A DNA stretch of 18,298 nucleotides from an uncultured Treponema sp. (lineage in GTDB: Bacteria > Spirochaetota > Spirochaetia > Treponematales > Treponemataceae): NCBI GenBank assembly GCA_937891125.1, contig CALAEZ010000347.1, positions 1-18,298 on the forward strand. The letters are read 5' to 3'. Shown here piece by piece: positions 5,860-12,725 of this stretch. The position numbers and the translations under genes were made by a program. Below the pieces are notes generated by a model. That model saw only the letters and a program-made list of their open reading frames with translations. It did no database searches and was not told the origin of the DNA. The number at the start of each line of letters is the position of its first letter. The first letter of the stretch is position 1.

Positions 5860-7413
5860 GACATTCAAAACGTAATTAAAAATCTGCACCCGCTTGAAAT
5901 TAAGGTGCTTTTGTCTTATTCCCAAAAAGATTCATTAACATCAGAAAAACTGCAGAAAGAGCTTGACTACAAAGAAGGTCACGCAAATCAAGCGTTTTCT
6001 TGGCTCAGCGGCAAAGATTTAGTTTCTGTCGTAAGCCGCACGCCGCATACCTACTACGAAATTACAGACATCGGCCGCCAGATGGTAGAGCTTGGCTTAC
6101 CGGAAGAGCGGATTATCGCCTATGTAAAAGATAACGGTGCCAAAACACTGCCAGAAATCGCCGCTGCACTCAGCATTGAAAACAAGGATGTCGGCAGCGC
6201 ATTCGGTCAGCTTTCAAAAGACGGCGTGCTCAAAATGAATGCCGAAAAAAAAGCAGAATACACGGGCGCTGCCGTTCCAGAACGCATTGTAATGGCAAAA
6301 GCGCTGTTTCAAAAAGCAGCAGCGCAAGCCGACGGTCAGCTCGATAACGCCCTTTTAAGCGAAACAGAGCAAAAAGCCGTCAGCGCCTATGCAAAAAAAC
6401 GCGGTGCTGCCGACAGCCCGTTTAAGATTGTAGAGCGAGAAACCGTTGTCTATAAGCTTACGCCAGCGTGTATTGATGTCGTTGAGGCGCTTAAGAAAGA
6501 AGGTGTTACCGGAAACGAGCTTGGCGAAGTTACGCCAAAAATGCTTAGCTCAGGTGAATGGAAAAACCAGCGCTTCCGCGGCTACAATATCGCCATTCCG
6601 CCGGCACGCATCATTCCTGGCCGCACAAACCCGTACGTACAGTTCTTGGAAAGCGTAAAAGACAAGCTTTGCTCGCTCGGCTTTCAGGAATTTGATGGCC
6701 CACTTGTTGAGACAGAATTCTGGAACGGAGATGCGCTTTTTATGCCGCAGTTCCATGCAGCGCGCGACATTCACGACGTCTACCGCATTAAAAACCCGAC
6801 TCACGCAAAGAGCATTGAAGAACCGTGGCTTTCAAATGTTGCAGCCGAGCACGAAACCGGCGGAAATTCCGGCAGCCGCGGCTGGAACTACACGTTTGAC
6901 CACGAATTTACACGCCGCCTCGTGTTGCGCTCACAGGGAACAGTTTTGAGCGCGCACCAGCTTCATAAGGCAGAAATCCCCGGCAAGTACTTTGGTATTG
7001 CACGCTGCTTCCGCTACGACAAGGTTGACGCAACGCATCTTTCTGACTTCTACCAGACAGAAGGCATCGTTTTAGGCGAAGACGTAAACCTGCGCACACT
7101 GTTAGGCTTCCTTGAAATGTTTGCAAAAGAGGTTGCTGGAGCTACGGAAGTAAAATACGTGCCTGGCTACTTCCCGTTTACAGAGCCATCGGTTGAAGTG
7201 CATATTAAGCACCCTGTTTTGGGCTGGTTTGAACTTGGCGGCTCAGGCATTTTCCGTCCAGAGGTTACCAAGGCAATGGGTGTTGACGTTCCGGTAGCCG
7301 CATGGGGCATTGGCATTGACCGCATGGCTCTTATGGCACTGGGCTTGAACGACCTGCGCGAGCTCTTTAGCGAAAACATCGAAGAAGTTCGCCTGCGAAA
7401 AGCAAAATTCTAA
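5857..7413 (+). CDS. pheS: phenylalanine--tRNA ligase alpha subunit, archaeal/eukaryotic type
   Basis: A 518-residue class II synthetase subunit that charges tRNA-Phe as an (alpha-beta)2 enzyme with PheT. It is much longer than the usual bacterial PheS (about 330-350 residues) because of an N-terminal region, residues 1 to about 200, of winged-helix-like repeats typical of archaeal and eukaryotic PheS. The catalytic core follows: GFQEFDGPLVETEFWN (motif 1 region), IARCFRYDKVDATHLSDFYQ (motif 2), and ELGGSGIFRPEV with AWGIGIDRMALM (motif 3). Spirochaetes are known to have obtained this type of PheRS from outside Bacteria, so this is family-typical and not a recent transfer. PheT is not adjacent; the next gene is convergent. 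A clear terminator follows. The start is set by GGAG at 5844. Confidence 0.97.
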   Translation: MDIQNVIKNLHPLEIKVLLSYSQKDSLTSEKLQKELDYKEGHANQAFSWLSGKDLVSVVSRTPHTYYEITDIGRQMVELGLPEERIIAYVKDNGAKTLPEIAAALSIENKDVGSAFGQLSKDGVLKMNAEKKAEYTGAAVPERIVMAKALFQKAAAQADGQLDNALLSETEQKAVSAYAKKRGAADSPFKIVERETVVYKLTPACIDVVEALKKEGVTGNELGEVTPKMLSSGEWKNQRFRGYNIAIPPARIIPGRTNPYVQFLESVKDKLCSLGFQEFDGPLVETEFWNGDALFMPQFHAARDIHDVYRIKNPTHAKSIEEPWLSNVAAEHETGGNSGSRGWNYTFDHEFTRRLVLRSQGTVLSAHQLHKAEIPGKYFGIARCFRYDKVDATHLSDFYQTEGIVLGEDVNLRTLLGFLEMFAKEVAGATEVKYVPGYFPFTEPSVEVHIKHPVLGWFELGGSGIFRPEVTKAMGVDVPVAAWGIGIDRMALMALGLNDLRELFSENIEEVRLRKAKF

Positions 7414-7465
7414 GAAAAAACTGGTTAGCACCGTTTTTGCAGAGTGTTTGTACACGACACATAAG

Positions 7466-7494
7466 GGCTGTCATCTCACTGACAGCCTTTTTTT
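7466..7494 (+). terminator. intrinsic terminator of pheS
   Basis: GGCTGTCA (7466-7473) pairs with TGACAGCC (7480-7487), loop TCTCAC, followed by seven T (7488-7494). The T-tract overlaps the stop codon (TAA on the minus strand, 7493-7495) of the convergent MgtC-family gene, so the two 3' ends share this element. Confidence 0.9.
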
Positions 7495-8218
7495 ATATCT
7501 CTTCAATGTGATACACATACTCAAGTGTACGTAGCGCCTCAATAATCTCTTTATGCGTCTTATATTTTTTCAGCTCGGCACTGCTTATAGAAATTGCTAT
7601 CGAATACACGCTTAATCCGCTGTTTGCATACGCGGGATTCATTTCAATTGCGTCAATGCGCAAGCCAAGCTTACGAATCGTAGTCACAAAATTCTGTAGA
7701 TTCAAACTGTTTTTTAGCTCCAGATGAATTTCAAAATGATTTGAGCGATTCTTTAGATAAAACTCCAGCACAGGCAGATACGAAAGACAAAACAACAGCA
7801 CAGCGAAGGAAACCACGGTTATCGTGTAAAAGCCAGCACCAAGCGCAAGCCCGATAATACAGCTTGCCCACAAGGCAACCGATGTTGTTAATCCCATAAT
7901 CTGATTCCGCGAGCTAAAAAACAGCGTCCGCGTCGCAATGCGCGATGCCGCAAGGATTGCCGCTGCTGAAAGAAAGAAAAAGCTTGTACCAAAGGTGCTG
8001 GCAATGTAGATGTCAAGCATCATAACAACAGTACCCGAAAGCGTTACCAGTATAAATGTGCGAAAGCCTGCTGAATGGCGTTTGCTACTGCGTTCGCAGC
8101 CAAGTACTGCTGACATAACAAGCGATGAAAACAGTCGAAACAAGACTGAATAGATGTTCAACGAAACCGACCATGCGCCAAGTGCGGACGCAATGGGATC
8201 AACAATAGTGGTATGCAT
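7493..8218 (-). CDS. MgtC/SapB family membrane protein
   Basis: A 241-residue protein with an N-terminal membrane domain of about five helices (residues 22-140) and a C-terminal cytosolic domain of about 90 residues that looks ACT-like (hydrophobic strand, helix, strand, ending in a Tyr-His-Ile-Glu-Glu-Ile tail). The MgtC signature is present: SAVLGCERSSKRHSAGFRT, with the conserved E-R, R and A-G-x-R-T. Characterised MgtC proteins act on F-type ATP synthase or cation homeostasis during Mg limitation or acid stress; the specific role here is unknown. I use the second ATG because AGGAG (8225-8229) abuts the first one and stands six bases from the second. It lies 24 bases after the antiporter gene, so the two form an operon. 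Confidence 0.88.
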   Translation of the reverse strand: MHTTIVDPIASALGAWSVSLNIYSVLFRLFSSLVMSAVLGCERSSKRHSAGFRTFILVTLSGTVVMMLDIYIASTFGTSFFFLSAAAILAASRIATRTLFFSSRNQIMGLTTSVALWASCIIGLALGAGFYTITVVSFAVLLFCLSYLPVLEFYLKNRSNHFEIHLELKNSLNLQNFVTTIRKLGLRIDAIEMNPAYANSGLSVYSIAISISSAELKKYKTHKEIIEALRTLEYVYHIEEI

Positions 8219-8224
8219 AAGCAT

Positions 8225-8229
8225 CTCCT
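8225..8229 (-). promoter_or_regulatory. Shine-Dalgarno that selects the second ATG of the MgtC-family gene
   Basis: AGGAG reads directly into ATG-CTT-ATG. The first ATG (8224) has no spacing; the second (8218) has six bases, the normal distance. Confidence 0.7.
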
Positions 8230-8242
8230 GTTAAAATCAGTA

Positions 8243-9688
8243 TTACCGCACCTCTTCACGGTACGGCTTTGGAATCTCTCCGCGCATTCCTTGCAGCTGA
8301 TTTTCTGCCGCCTCTGTATACGCTTCCTCTTCCTCGTTAATCGTGTGCAAGGGCAAATCTTCCTGAATCTTCTGGATACGCTCTATCAGAAGCTCCAGCT
8401 GCGTCTTTTCCTTGCCATCTGGCGCCGTTTCGCTCACAGGCGCCAAATCCTCTAGCTTTGTCGAGTACGATTTTGAAAGATAGAGCGCAAGCTTAGCACA
8501 CCCAGGCCCGATAAGCTCGTAAAGCACGCTTGATGAAAGAATTATCGTCAGAAGCGCTGCACCCGCTTCGCCTCCTAAGGTGCGTGCGCCTAATTCTGCC
8601 AGTCCAATAGCTACCCCTGCCTGCGGTATAAGCGCTAGTCCCAAATAATTGCGCGTTTTAGGCGCTTTGCGGGTAAAAAAACAGCCAAGCCAGGCGCCCG
8701 CATATTTTCCAATAATGCGTACAACAAAATAGAGCACGCCAATTACAACGAGCGGCGCTTCTCCAATGGAGCCCGATGGGTGCGTAAGCTGCCGAAGGTC
8801 AAATGACATACCACTGCGGACAAAAAACAGGAGCAAAATGGGCGGCGAAAAATACCCGAGCTGCTTAAAAAGCTTGTCGTCATCAGTCAGATTGATATAC
8901 GTTGTCGCCATGCTCATACAGCCAAGCAACGGAGATACATCAAAAATGGTGCATACGCCGCAAAACGCAAACAACAGCGCAACCGCAATTATAAGTCGGT
9001 TGTCTGTAGAGCGCGTTTTTGGACGCAGCATAATCATCATAAGAACGCCAAAAACAACCCCCAGCAACAGAACGGCGCAGTTTGTCAGCACGGGTATCAA
9101 TATGCGCATAAACGAAAGCGCGCCGCCTGCATACGAATGTACTGCCACCGAAATGGCAACACTGTAGGTAATAAGCGCCACTATGTCGTCAAAAGCGACC
9201 ACCTGTAGCAACGTTTCTACAAAATCGCCCTTTGCACCCGTTTGACGAATTGTCATCATGGTTGACGCCGGCGCCGTAGCAGAAGCGAGCGCTGCAAGCA
9301 CGAGTGAAAAAGCAAGATTAAGCTGCAATGCAAAATAGGTGACAACAAACACAATAAGGCTTGCGCCGAGCGATTCAAGCACCGTAATTATCACTACTTT
9401 TGCGCCGTTCTTTCGAAGCGTTTCAAGCCGAAAAAACTCACCCGTGCTGAACGCAATAAATGCAAGCGCAATATCGGGCAAAAAAGCTGTGCCAGTAATA
9501 ATAGATTGTGGAATAAGATTTAGGCAAAAAGGACCGATGAGGATTCCTGCCGTAATGTACGCAGTTACATTTGGCAGTCGCAGGCGCTTGGTAACCCGCG
9601 TCATTAGAAAACCAGCCATAAGTACAAGAGAAACGGAAATAATTGCGGTGGCTGCAGGTGAACTGTCAGCATATATCCAGGAAAGCAC
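8243..9688 (-). CDS. cation:proton antiporter, CPA2 (Kef/NapA-like) family
   Basis: A 481-residue membrane protein with about 12-13 helices (residues 12-410) and a hydrophilic C-terminal tail of about 70 residues predicted to be helical. Family marks are LPNVTAYITAGILIGP near the N-terminus, the unwound-helix motif ATAP (residues 137-140) and the ion-binding pair Asp167-Asp168 in VVAFDDIVAL. A DD pair is typical of electrogenic members, but the ion (Na or K) cannot be decided. No TrkA-N/RCK regulatory domain is attached; the short tail may take its place. The start is GTG at 9688, eight bases after AGGAG. It leads a two-gene operon with the MgtC-family gene, which suggests a joint role in ion or membrane-potential homeostasis. 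Confidence 0.93.
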   Translation of the reverse strand: MLSWIYADSSPAATAIISVSLVLMAGFLMTRVTKRLRLPNVTAYITAGILIGPFCLNLIPQSIITGTAFLPDIALAFIAFSTGEFFRLETLRKNGAKVVIITVLESLGASLIVFVVTYFALQLNLAFSLVLAALASATAPASTMMTIRQTGAKGDFVETLLQVVAFDDIVALITYSVAISVAVHSYAGGALSFMRILIPVLTNCAVLLLGVVFGVLMMIMLRPKTRSTDNRLIIAVALLFAFCGVCTIFDVSPLLGCMSMATTYINLTDDDKLFKQLGYFSPPILLLFFVRSGMSFDLRQLTHPSGSIGEAPLVVIGVLYFVVRIIGKYAGAWLGCFFTRKAPKTRNYLGLALIPQAGVAIGLAELGARTLGGEAGAALLTIILSSSVLYELIGPGCAKLALYLSKSYSTKLEDLAPVSETAPDGKEKTQLELLIERIQKIQEDLPLHTINEEEEAYTEAAENQLQGMRGEIPKPYREEVR

Positions 9689-9708
9689 TCAAAAAACTCC
9701 TACGTAAG

Positions 9709-9737
9709 AGTATATCACGCAAGGGAAGATAAGGCAA
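9709..9737 (-). promoter_or_regulatory. predicted promoter of the antiporter-MgtC operon
   Basis: On the minus strand, TTGCCT (9732-9737), 17 bases, then an extended -10 TGATATACT whose TATACT is 9709-9714. It gives a leader of only about 14 bases, ending in AGGAG. A second extended -10, TGATATAAT (hexamer 9757-9762), lacks a good -35 box and is the alternative. Confidence 0.45.
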
Positions 9738-9823
9738 AATTTAGTAAGGCAACCGCATTATATCATTTTTTAGTTCAAAAATGACTACCAGTCAAAAATC
9801 CGGCTTTGCGAAACCGCGCTCTC

Positions 9824-9845
9824 GCCTGCTACAGGCTGATTGTGC
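9824..9845. repeat. short hairpin-forming sequence, copy 2
   Basis: GCCTGCTACAGGCTGATTGTGC matches 322-343 at 19 of 22 bases and forms GCCTG-CTA-CAGGC. It lies in the 247-base gap between the antiporter and methyltransferase promoters, which otherwise holds no gene. Confidence 0.3.
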
Positions 9846-9900
9846 TTGTAATTATGTACGGTTGCCCTTCAAAATTTAGATATTCTGGCAGATAAGCACA

Positions 9901-9928
9901 TTGCAAAATATTGTTTTTGCCTTATAAT
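9901..9928 (+). promoter_or_regulatory. predicted promoter of the methyltransferase gene, leaderless type
   Basis: TTGCAA (9901-9906), 16 bases, TATAAT (9923-9928, perfect -10). The ATG at 9936 is seven bases after the -10 box, which puts the transcription start at or next to the A of ATG. No Shine-Dalgarno is visible. Confidence 0.6.
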
Positions 9929-9935
9929 AATCTGT

Positions 9936-10667
9936 ATGGAAATATTAGAAAACATTGCAGAATACTATGATGAAATGTATCCGGTAACAGCGGAACGAAA
10001 AAGTTTTTTTTTGCAAGAGATGGCATCATTTTCAATGCCAGTACGCTTGCTAAGGATAGGATGTGCAACAGGAACCTTTGAACATCAGCTTGCCAAGGAC
10101 GGTTATGACGTAACTGGCATAGAAAATGTCGAGTCCCTATTGGAATCAGCAAATCGCAAACGAAGAACGCAGCTCATGTCAATCAGATTTTTTAATATGA
10201 CGACGTTAGAAATGAGCCGCTTTTTGGGAAAGGGCTTTTATAACATTATCTCGATTCTTGATAACCGCATTATTTTCACCCACGATCCCGTGCTGATGAA
10301 AAAACTCTTTTTTGACTGCAAAACGCTGCTTGCAGCCGGCGGAAAGTGTATTCTGCAGCTGACAAATTACGAAAAATACCACTCTACCACAGAAGTTGAC
10401 CTTCCAGATATAAAAACGTTGCGCGCAACAATGTATGCACGTATTGTTACCGAGGATGACGGCTCTAAAACGCTTGACCAACAGCTAGAAACAAGCAGCG
10501 GCAGACCGATTGATGTAACAGTTGCAGCGCCAGTGTACCCCATAACAAAGGACGAAATAGCAACATTTGCTAAAGAAGCAGGCTTTAAGCACTGCGCCTG
10601 GTATGCAAATTTCGCACGTGAGCCTTTTACGCAAGATAGCGACACGCTTGTTGCGGTTCTTTCGTAG
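9936..10667 (+). CDS. class I SAM-dependent methyltransferase, substrate unknown
   Basis: A 243-residue soluble protein with a Rossmann-type methyltransferase core. Motif I reads LLRIGCATGTFEHQLAKDGY and is followed by VTGIE (motif II acidic residue). FYNIISILDNRIIF fits motif IV and GGKCILQLTNYEKYH fits the beta-5 region. Motif I is unusual: Arg stands where an Asp or Glu is normal before GxGxG, and the glycine triplet is GCATG. The C-terminal part (residues 150-243) is an extra alpha/beta segment as in small-molecule methyltransferases. A run of nine T (10004-10012) sits in codons 23-26, a possible slippage site. It has its own promoter, no Shine-Dalgarno, and converges on the PSP1 gene with a 20-base gap. 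Fold call firm; substrate unknown. Confidence 0.82.
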   Translation: MEILENIAEYYDEMYPVTAERKSFFLQEMASFSMPVRLLRIGCATGTFEHQLAKDGYDVTGIENVESLLESANRKRRTQLMSIRFFNMTTLEMSRFLGKGFYNIISILDNRIIFTHDPVLMKKLFFDCKTLLAAGGKCILQLTNYEKYHSTTEVDLPDIKTLRATMYARIVTEDDGSKTLDQQLETSSGRPIDVTVAAPVYPITKDEIATFAKEAGFKHCAWYANFAREPFTQDSDTLVAVLS

Positions 10668-10687
10668 TAACAGTCGCTCGCTGCTGG

Positions 10688-11614
10688 CTACTTGATTTTC
10701 CATTTGCCGTTTTCTTTGAAAAAACGGCTTGCCGCAACTTCAAGTAGTCTGCCATCTTCACCAAGCATTTTTATCATCTTAGTAAGCGGATTTACATCAG
10801 TTATGCGGAAATTGGTATCGCTGTAGTGCACATGCTGCCCCTCACTCGGCAGTCCGCGTCGCGCTTCGGCGTACCAATTATATTCATAGCTTAAGCAGCA
10901 CAGTAAGCGACCACACTGTCCGCTTATTTTTACCGAATTGAGCGAAAGATTCTGTTCTTTTGCCATTTTTATAGAAACGGGCGGCAGCTTGTCATTCACG
11001 CAGTGGCAGCAGAATGGTCGACCACACACGCCTAATCCCCCCGTAATGCGAGATTCATCGCGCACACCAATCTGGCGCAATTCAATACGCATTTTAAATA
11101 CGCTCACTAAATCTTTTACCAGCTCTCTAAAATCAACACGGTTGTCACTCGAAAAGAAAAAAAGCGCCTTGAGCTCTTCAAGCAAAAAATGCACCGCAAC
11201 AAGCTTCATATCAAGGTTATGCGCCGCTGCTTTCTCCTTAAAAATTGCAAATGCTTCCTTCTCTTTAGCGCAATACTCATTGTAGCGGTTAATATCTGCT
11301 TGATTTGCTTTGCGCACAATGGTTACAATCTCGTTCTTGCGAAGGCCAACAGGATGTTCGCTTTTACCCAAAACTAAGGCTAAATCTTTTCCGTATCGTG
11401 TCGGAATAATAACGTAATCACCTGCATGTAGCTCTTTTAGATTCTGTGGTAAGCAGGCATATATGCCTTCGTTTGAATATTCAAGGCGCGTTTTATAGAG
11501 TACGTCCGGGTAGACAACTGCATCATCGTCACCATCGGATGCGGTATCTTCATCCTCTAATGCAGATAAATCTTCAATTTGGTTATCTATGTCGTTTTCA
11601 AAAATGTCGCTCAT
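10688..11614 (-). CDS. PSP1 domain protein, YaaT/RicT-like
   Basis: About 308 residues, starting at the ATG at 11614, which has GGAG nine bases upstream; the in-frame ATG at 11629 overlaps that GGAG and has no site. Residues 1-30 are very acidic. The PSP1 core carries LHAGDYVIIPTRYGKDLALV, then the cysteine-rich part GVCGRPFCCHC and GQCGRLLCCLSYEY, with seven cysteines in two clusters. In Bacillus, RicT (YaaT) works with RicA and RicF, binds Fe-S clusters and affects RNase Y-dependent mRNA maturation and phosphorelay. RicA and RicF are not here. The acidic head and a short basic tail (FFKENGKWKIK) are local features. It follows the YaaR gene, separated by about 196 bases of repeats. Confidence 0.9.
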   Translation of the reverse strand: MSDIFENDIDNQIEDLSALEDEDTASDGDDDAVVYPDVLYKTRLEYSNEGIYACLPQNLKELHAGDYVIIPTRYGKDLALVLGKSEHPVGLRKNEIVTIVRKANQADINRYNEYCAKEKEAFAIFKEKAAAHNLDMKLVAVHFLLEELKALFFFSSDNRVDFRELVKDLVSVFKMRIELRQIGVRDESRITGGLGVCGRPFCCHCVNDKLPPVSIKMAKEQNLSLNSVKISGQCGRLLCCLSYEYNWYAEARRGLPSEGQHVHYSDTNFRITDVNPLTKMIKMLGEDGRLLEVAASRFFKENGKWKIK

Positions 11615-11623
11615 TCCGCTCTG

Positions 11624-11627
11624 CTCC
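11624..11627 (-). promoter_or_regulatory. Shine-Dalgarno that selects the second ATG of the PSP1 gene
   Basis: GGAG, nine bases before ATG 11614. It overlaps the first in-frame ATG (11629), which itself has no purine-rich site. Confidence 0.6.
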
Positions 11628-11639
11628 ATTCGTGAGACT

Positions 11640-11707
11640 GTAAGGAAATTATTTTAAATTGTGCCACCGGCACATGTCGTACATTCACTCACTCACTCCA
11701 CTTCGTT
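11640..11707. repeat. unit A of a duplicated intergenic element
   Basis: Starts with GTAAGGAAATTATT (11640-11653), then hairpin TGTGCC-ACC-GGCACA (11660-11674), then CACTCACTCCACTTCGTT (11690-11707), with the extra tetramer iteration CACTCACTCACTC. Unit B begins 90 bases later with the same order of parts. Confidence 0.75.
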
Positions 11708-11712
11708 ACGTT

Positions 11713-11730
11713 CTGCTCGTTCGCGAGCAG
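11713..11730. other. perfect hairpin with TTCG loop between repeat units
   Basis: CTGCTCG (11713-11719) pairs fully with CGAGCAG (11724-11730) around a TTCG loop (CGAA on the transcribed minus strand). No T-tract follows on either strand, so it is not an intrinsic terminator; it would lie in the 5' leader of the PSP1 mRNA if that is read from the M23 operon. Confidence 0.7.
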
Positions 11731-11787
11731 TAAGGAAATTATTAACTGTGCGCTAACGCGCATGTTACACACTCATTCCACTTTGCT
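11730..11787. repeat. unit B of a duplicated intergenic element
   Basis: Repeats GTAAGGAAATTATT exactly (11730-11743). A hairpin TGCGC-TAAC-GCGCA (11749-11762) then follows, whose sequence differs from unit A while the fold is kept. It ends with CACTCATTCCACTTTGCTT, a degenerate copy of unit A's end. The preserved fold with changed bases suggests structure matters. Confidence 0.7.
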
Positions 11788-11810
11788 TCAAGCTGTACTG
11801 ATTTTACTCT

Positions 11811-12353
11811 TTATGCCGCCAGCAAGTCTATAATCATGCCGTTAATTTCTTCTATGCGGGCAAGTATGTTCAGATTTTTTGCATGATTATACAGCAAATC
11901 GCTTGTCAAATGATTAATAGCCTGATTAATAAGCTGTATCTGCACAAACGGGTCTGCCGCCTTACCTGTTTTTCTGCGCCAACCGCGACGAGGCAACTTT
12001 AAGACTTCAAAATTATTGCGCGTAACATATTTTAAAAGCTGGCTCATTTTTTTACGGTATCGCTCTATTGTTTCTAAGCTTTGGTTCGATTTTAACTCAT
12101 CGCCAGCAATATCAACCGCATCCTTAAGAAAAATAATGGCACTTTCTTCATCCATGCCGGCAATTTCTGGCGGCAGACCTTCGCTTGCAAGTGCTGCCTC
12201 TTCTTGCTGCCGCTTTAAATGTGAAGCAAAACGCGACTGCTGTGCACGGTTTGTTTTTTCCTGCTGGCGTGTTTGCTGAGCTTGTTGCTGAGCCGCTGCT
12301 TGTGCGGCAACAAAATAAAGCGAACTTTGACTTACCGAGCCAACATCTGCCAT
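11811..12353 (-). CDS. YaaR family (DUF327) protein
   Basis: A 180-residue cytoplasmic protein. The first ~70 residues are Gln/Ala/Arg-rich and probably disordered or coiled (AAQAAAQQQAQQTRQQEK). Residues about 75-180 match the YaaR pattern: a helical domain with RYRKKMSQLLKYVTRN, then a conserved Arg/Lys turn, and the C-terminal LARIEEINGMIIDLLA that corresponds to the family's ERIxEIxGLLxDL ending. Bacillus YaaR lies close to holB and yaaT, and here a YaaT-like PSP1 gene is the next gene. The function of YaaR is not established. Its ATG overlaps the bactofilin TAA (TAATG), so it is coupled to the shape genes. The Q/A-rich head is an addition compared with the usual family length of about 145 residues. 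Confidence 0.72.
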   Translation of the reverse strand: MADVGSVSQSSLYFVAAQAAAQQQAQQTRQQEKTNRAQQSRFASHLKRQQEEAALASEGLPPEIAGMDEESAIIFLKDAVDIAGDELKSNQSLETIERYRKKMSQLLKYVTRNNFEVLKLPRRGWRRKTGKAADPFVQIQLINQAINHLTSDLLYNHAKNLNILARIEEINGMIIDLLAA

Positions 12354-12724
12354 TATCGCGACCGCGCCTTTTTATCGTCTTCCGGCTCGTCTATACGAAT
12401 ACATTTTCCATGCAGCACAACCTTGTCGTCTACAACAAGCCGGCGCGTGGTGACATCGCCAATAACAGCGGCTGTCGAAAGCAGCTTTATACCGCCAGGC
12501 GCAATAATGTCGCCAATAACAATGCCGCTGATAACCGCAGAAGCTGCCTGTATGTTGCCACGAATACGCGCTGATGCGCCTATGATAATATTGCTGTGCG
12601 TTTCAAGATTGCCGTCAACATCGCCGTCAATGCGCACAAAGCCATTGATTTTTATGTCGCCAGAAACTGCCGAGCCTTTACCAATAAGCGTATTGATTGA
12701 AATGTCATCGGATAAGAAAGCCAT
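12353..12724 (-). CDS. bactofilin (polymer-forming cytoskeletal protein)
   Basis: A 123-residue protein with the central bactofilin beta-helix (residues about 15-105): regularly spaced short strands with G-x-I/V repeats such as GSAVSGDIKINGFVRIDGDV and IIGASARIRGNIQA. Short disordered ends flank it (the C-terminal DDKKARSR is basic). Bactofilins self-assemble without nucleotide into filaments that scaffold cell-wall enzymes and set cell shape. The gene lies one base after the M23 peptidase stop and overlaps the YaaR start, so it is co-translated with a peptidoglycan peptidase, the linkage known from helical and stalked bacteria. In a spirochaete this points to helical body shape or cell-pole organisation, by inference. 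Confidence 0.95.
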   Translation of the reverse strand: MAFLSDDISINTLIGKGSAVSGDIKINGFVRIDGDVDGNLETHSNIIIGASARIRGNIQAASAVISGIVIGDIIAPGGIKLLSTAAVIGDVTTRRLVVDDKVVLHGKCIRIDEPEDDKKARSR

Positions 12725-12725
12725 G

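Noticed and set aside
5744..5860. T-box or Phe-rich leader peptide before pheS
   Set aside because: No T-box motif and no reading frame with a run of Phe codons.
9689..9935. Small gene in the antiporter-methyltransferase gap
   Set aside because: No frame with a ribosome site and protein-like content; the gap holds two promoters and one hairpin-forming sequence.
10707..10727. CCGTTTT / AAAACGG inverted repeat near the methyltransferase-PSP1 junction
   Set aside because: It lies in the PSP1 coding sequence, has no T-tract after it and is A/T-rich, so I do not call a terminator.
11640..11787. CRISPR-like repetition
   Set aside because: Only two degenerate units with internal hairpins, no uniform spacers and no cas genes.
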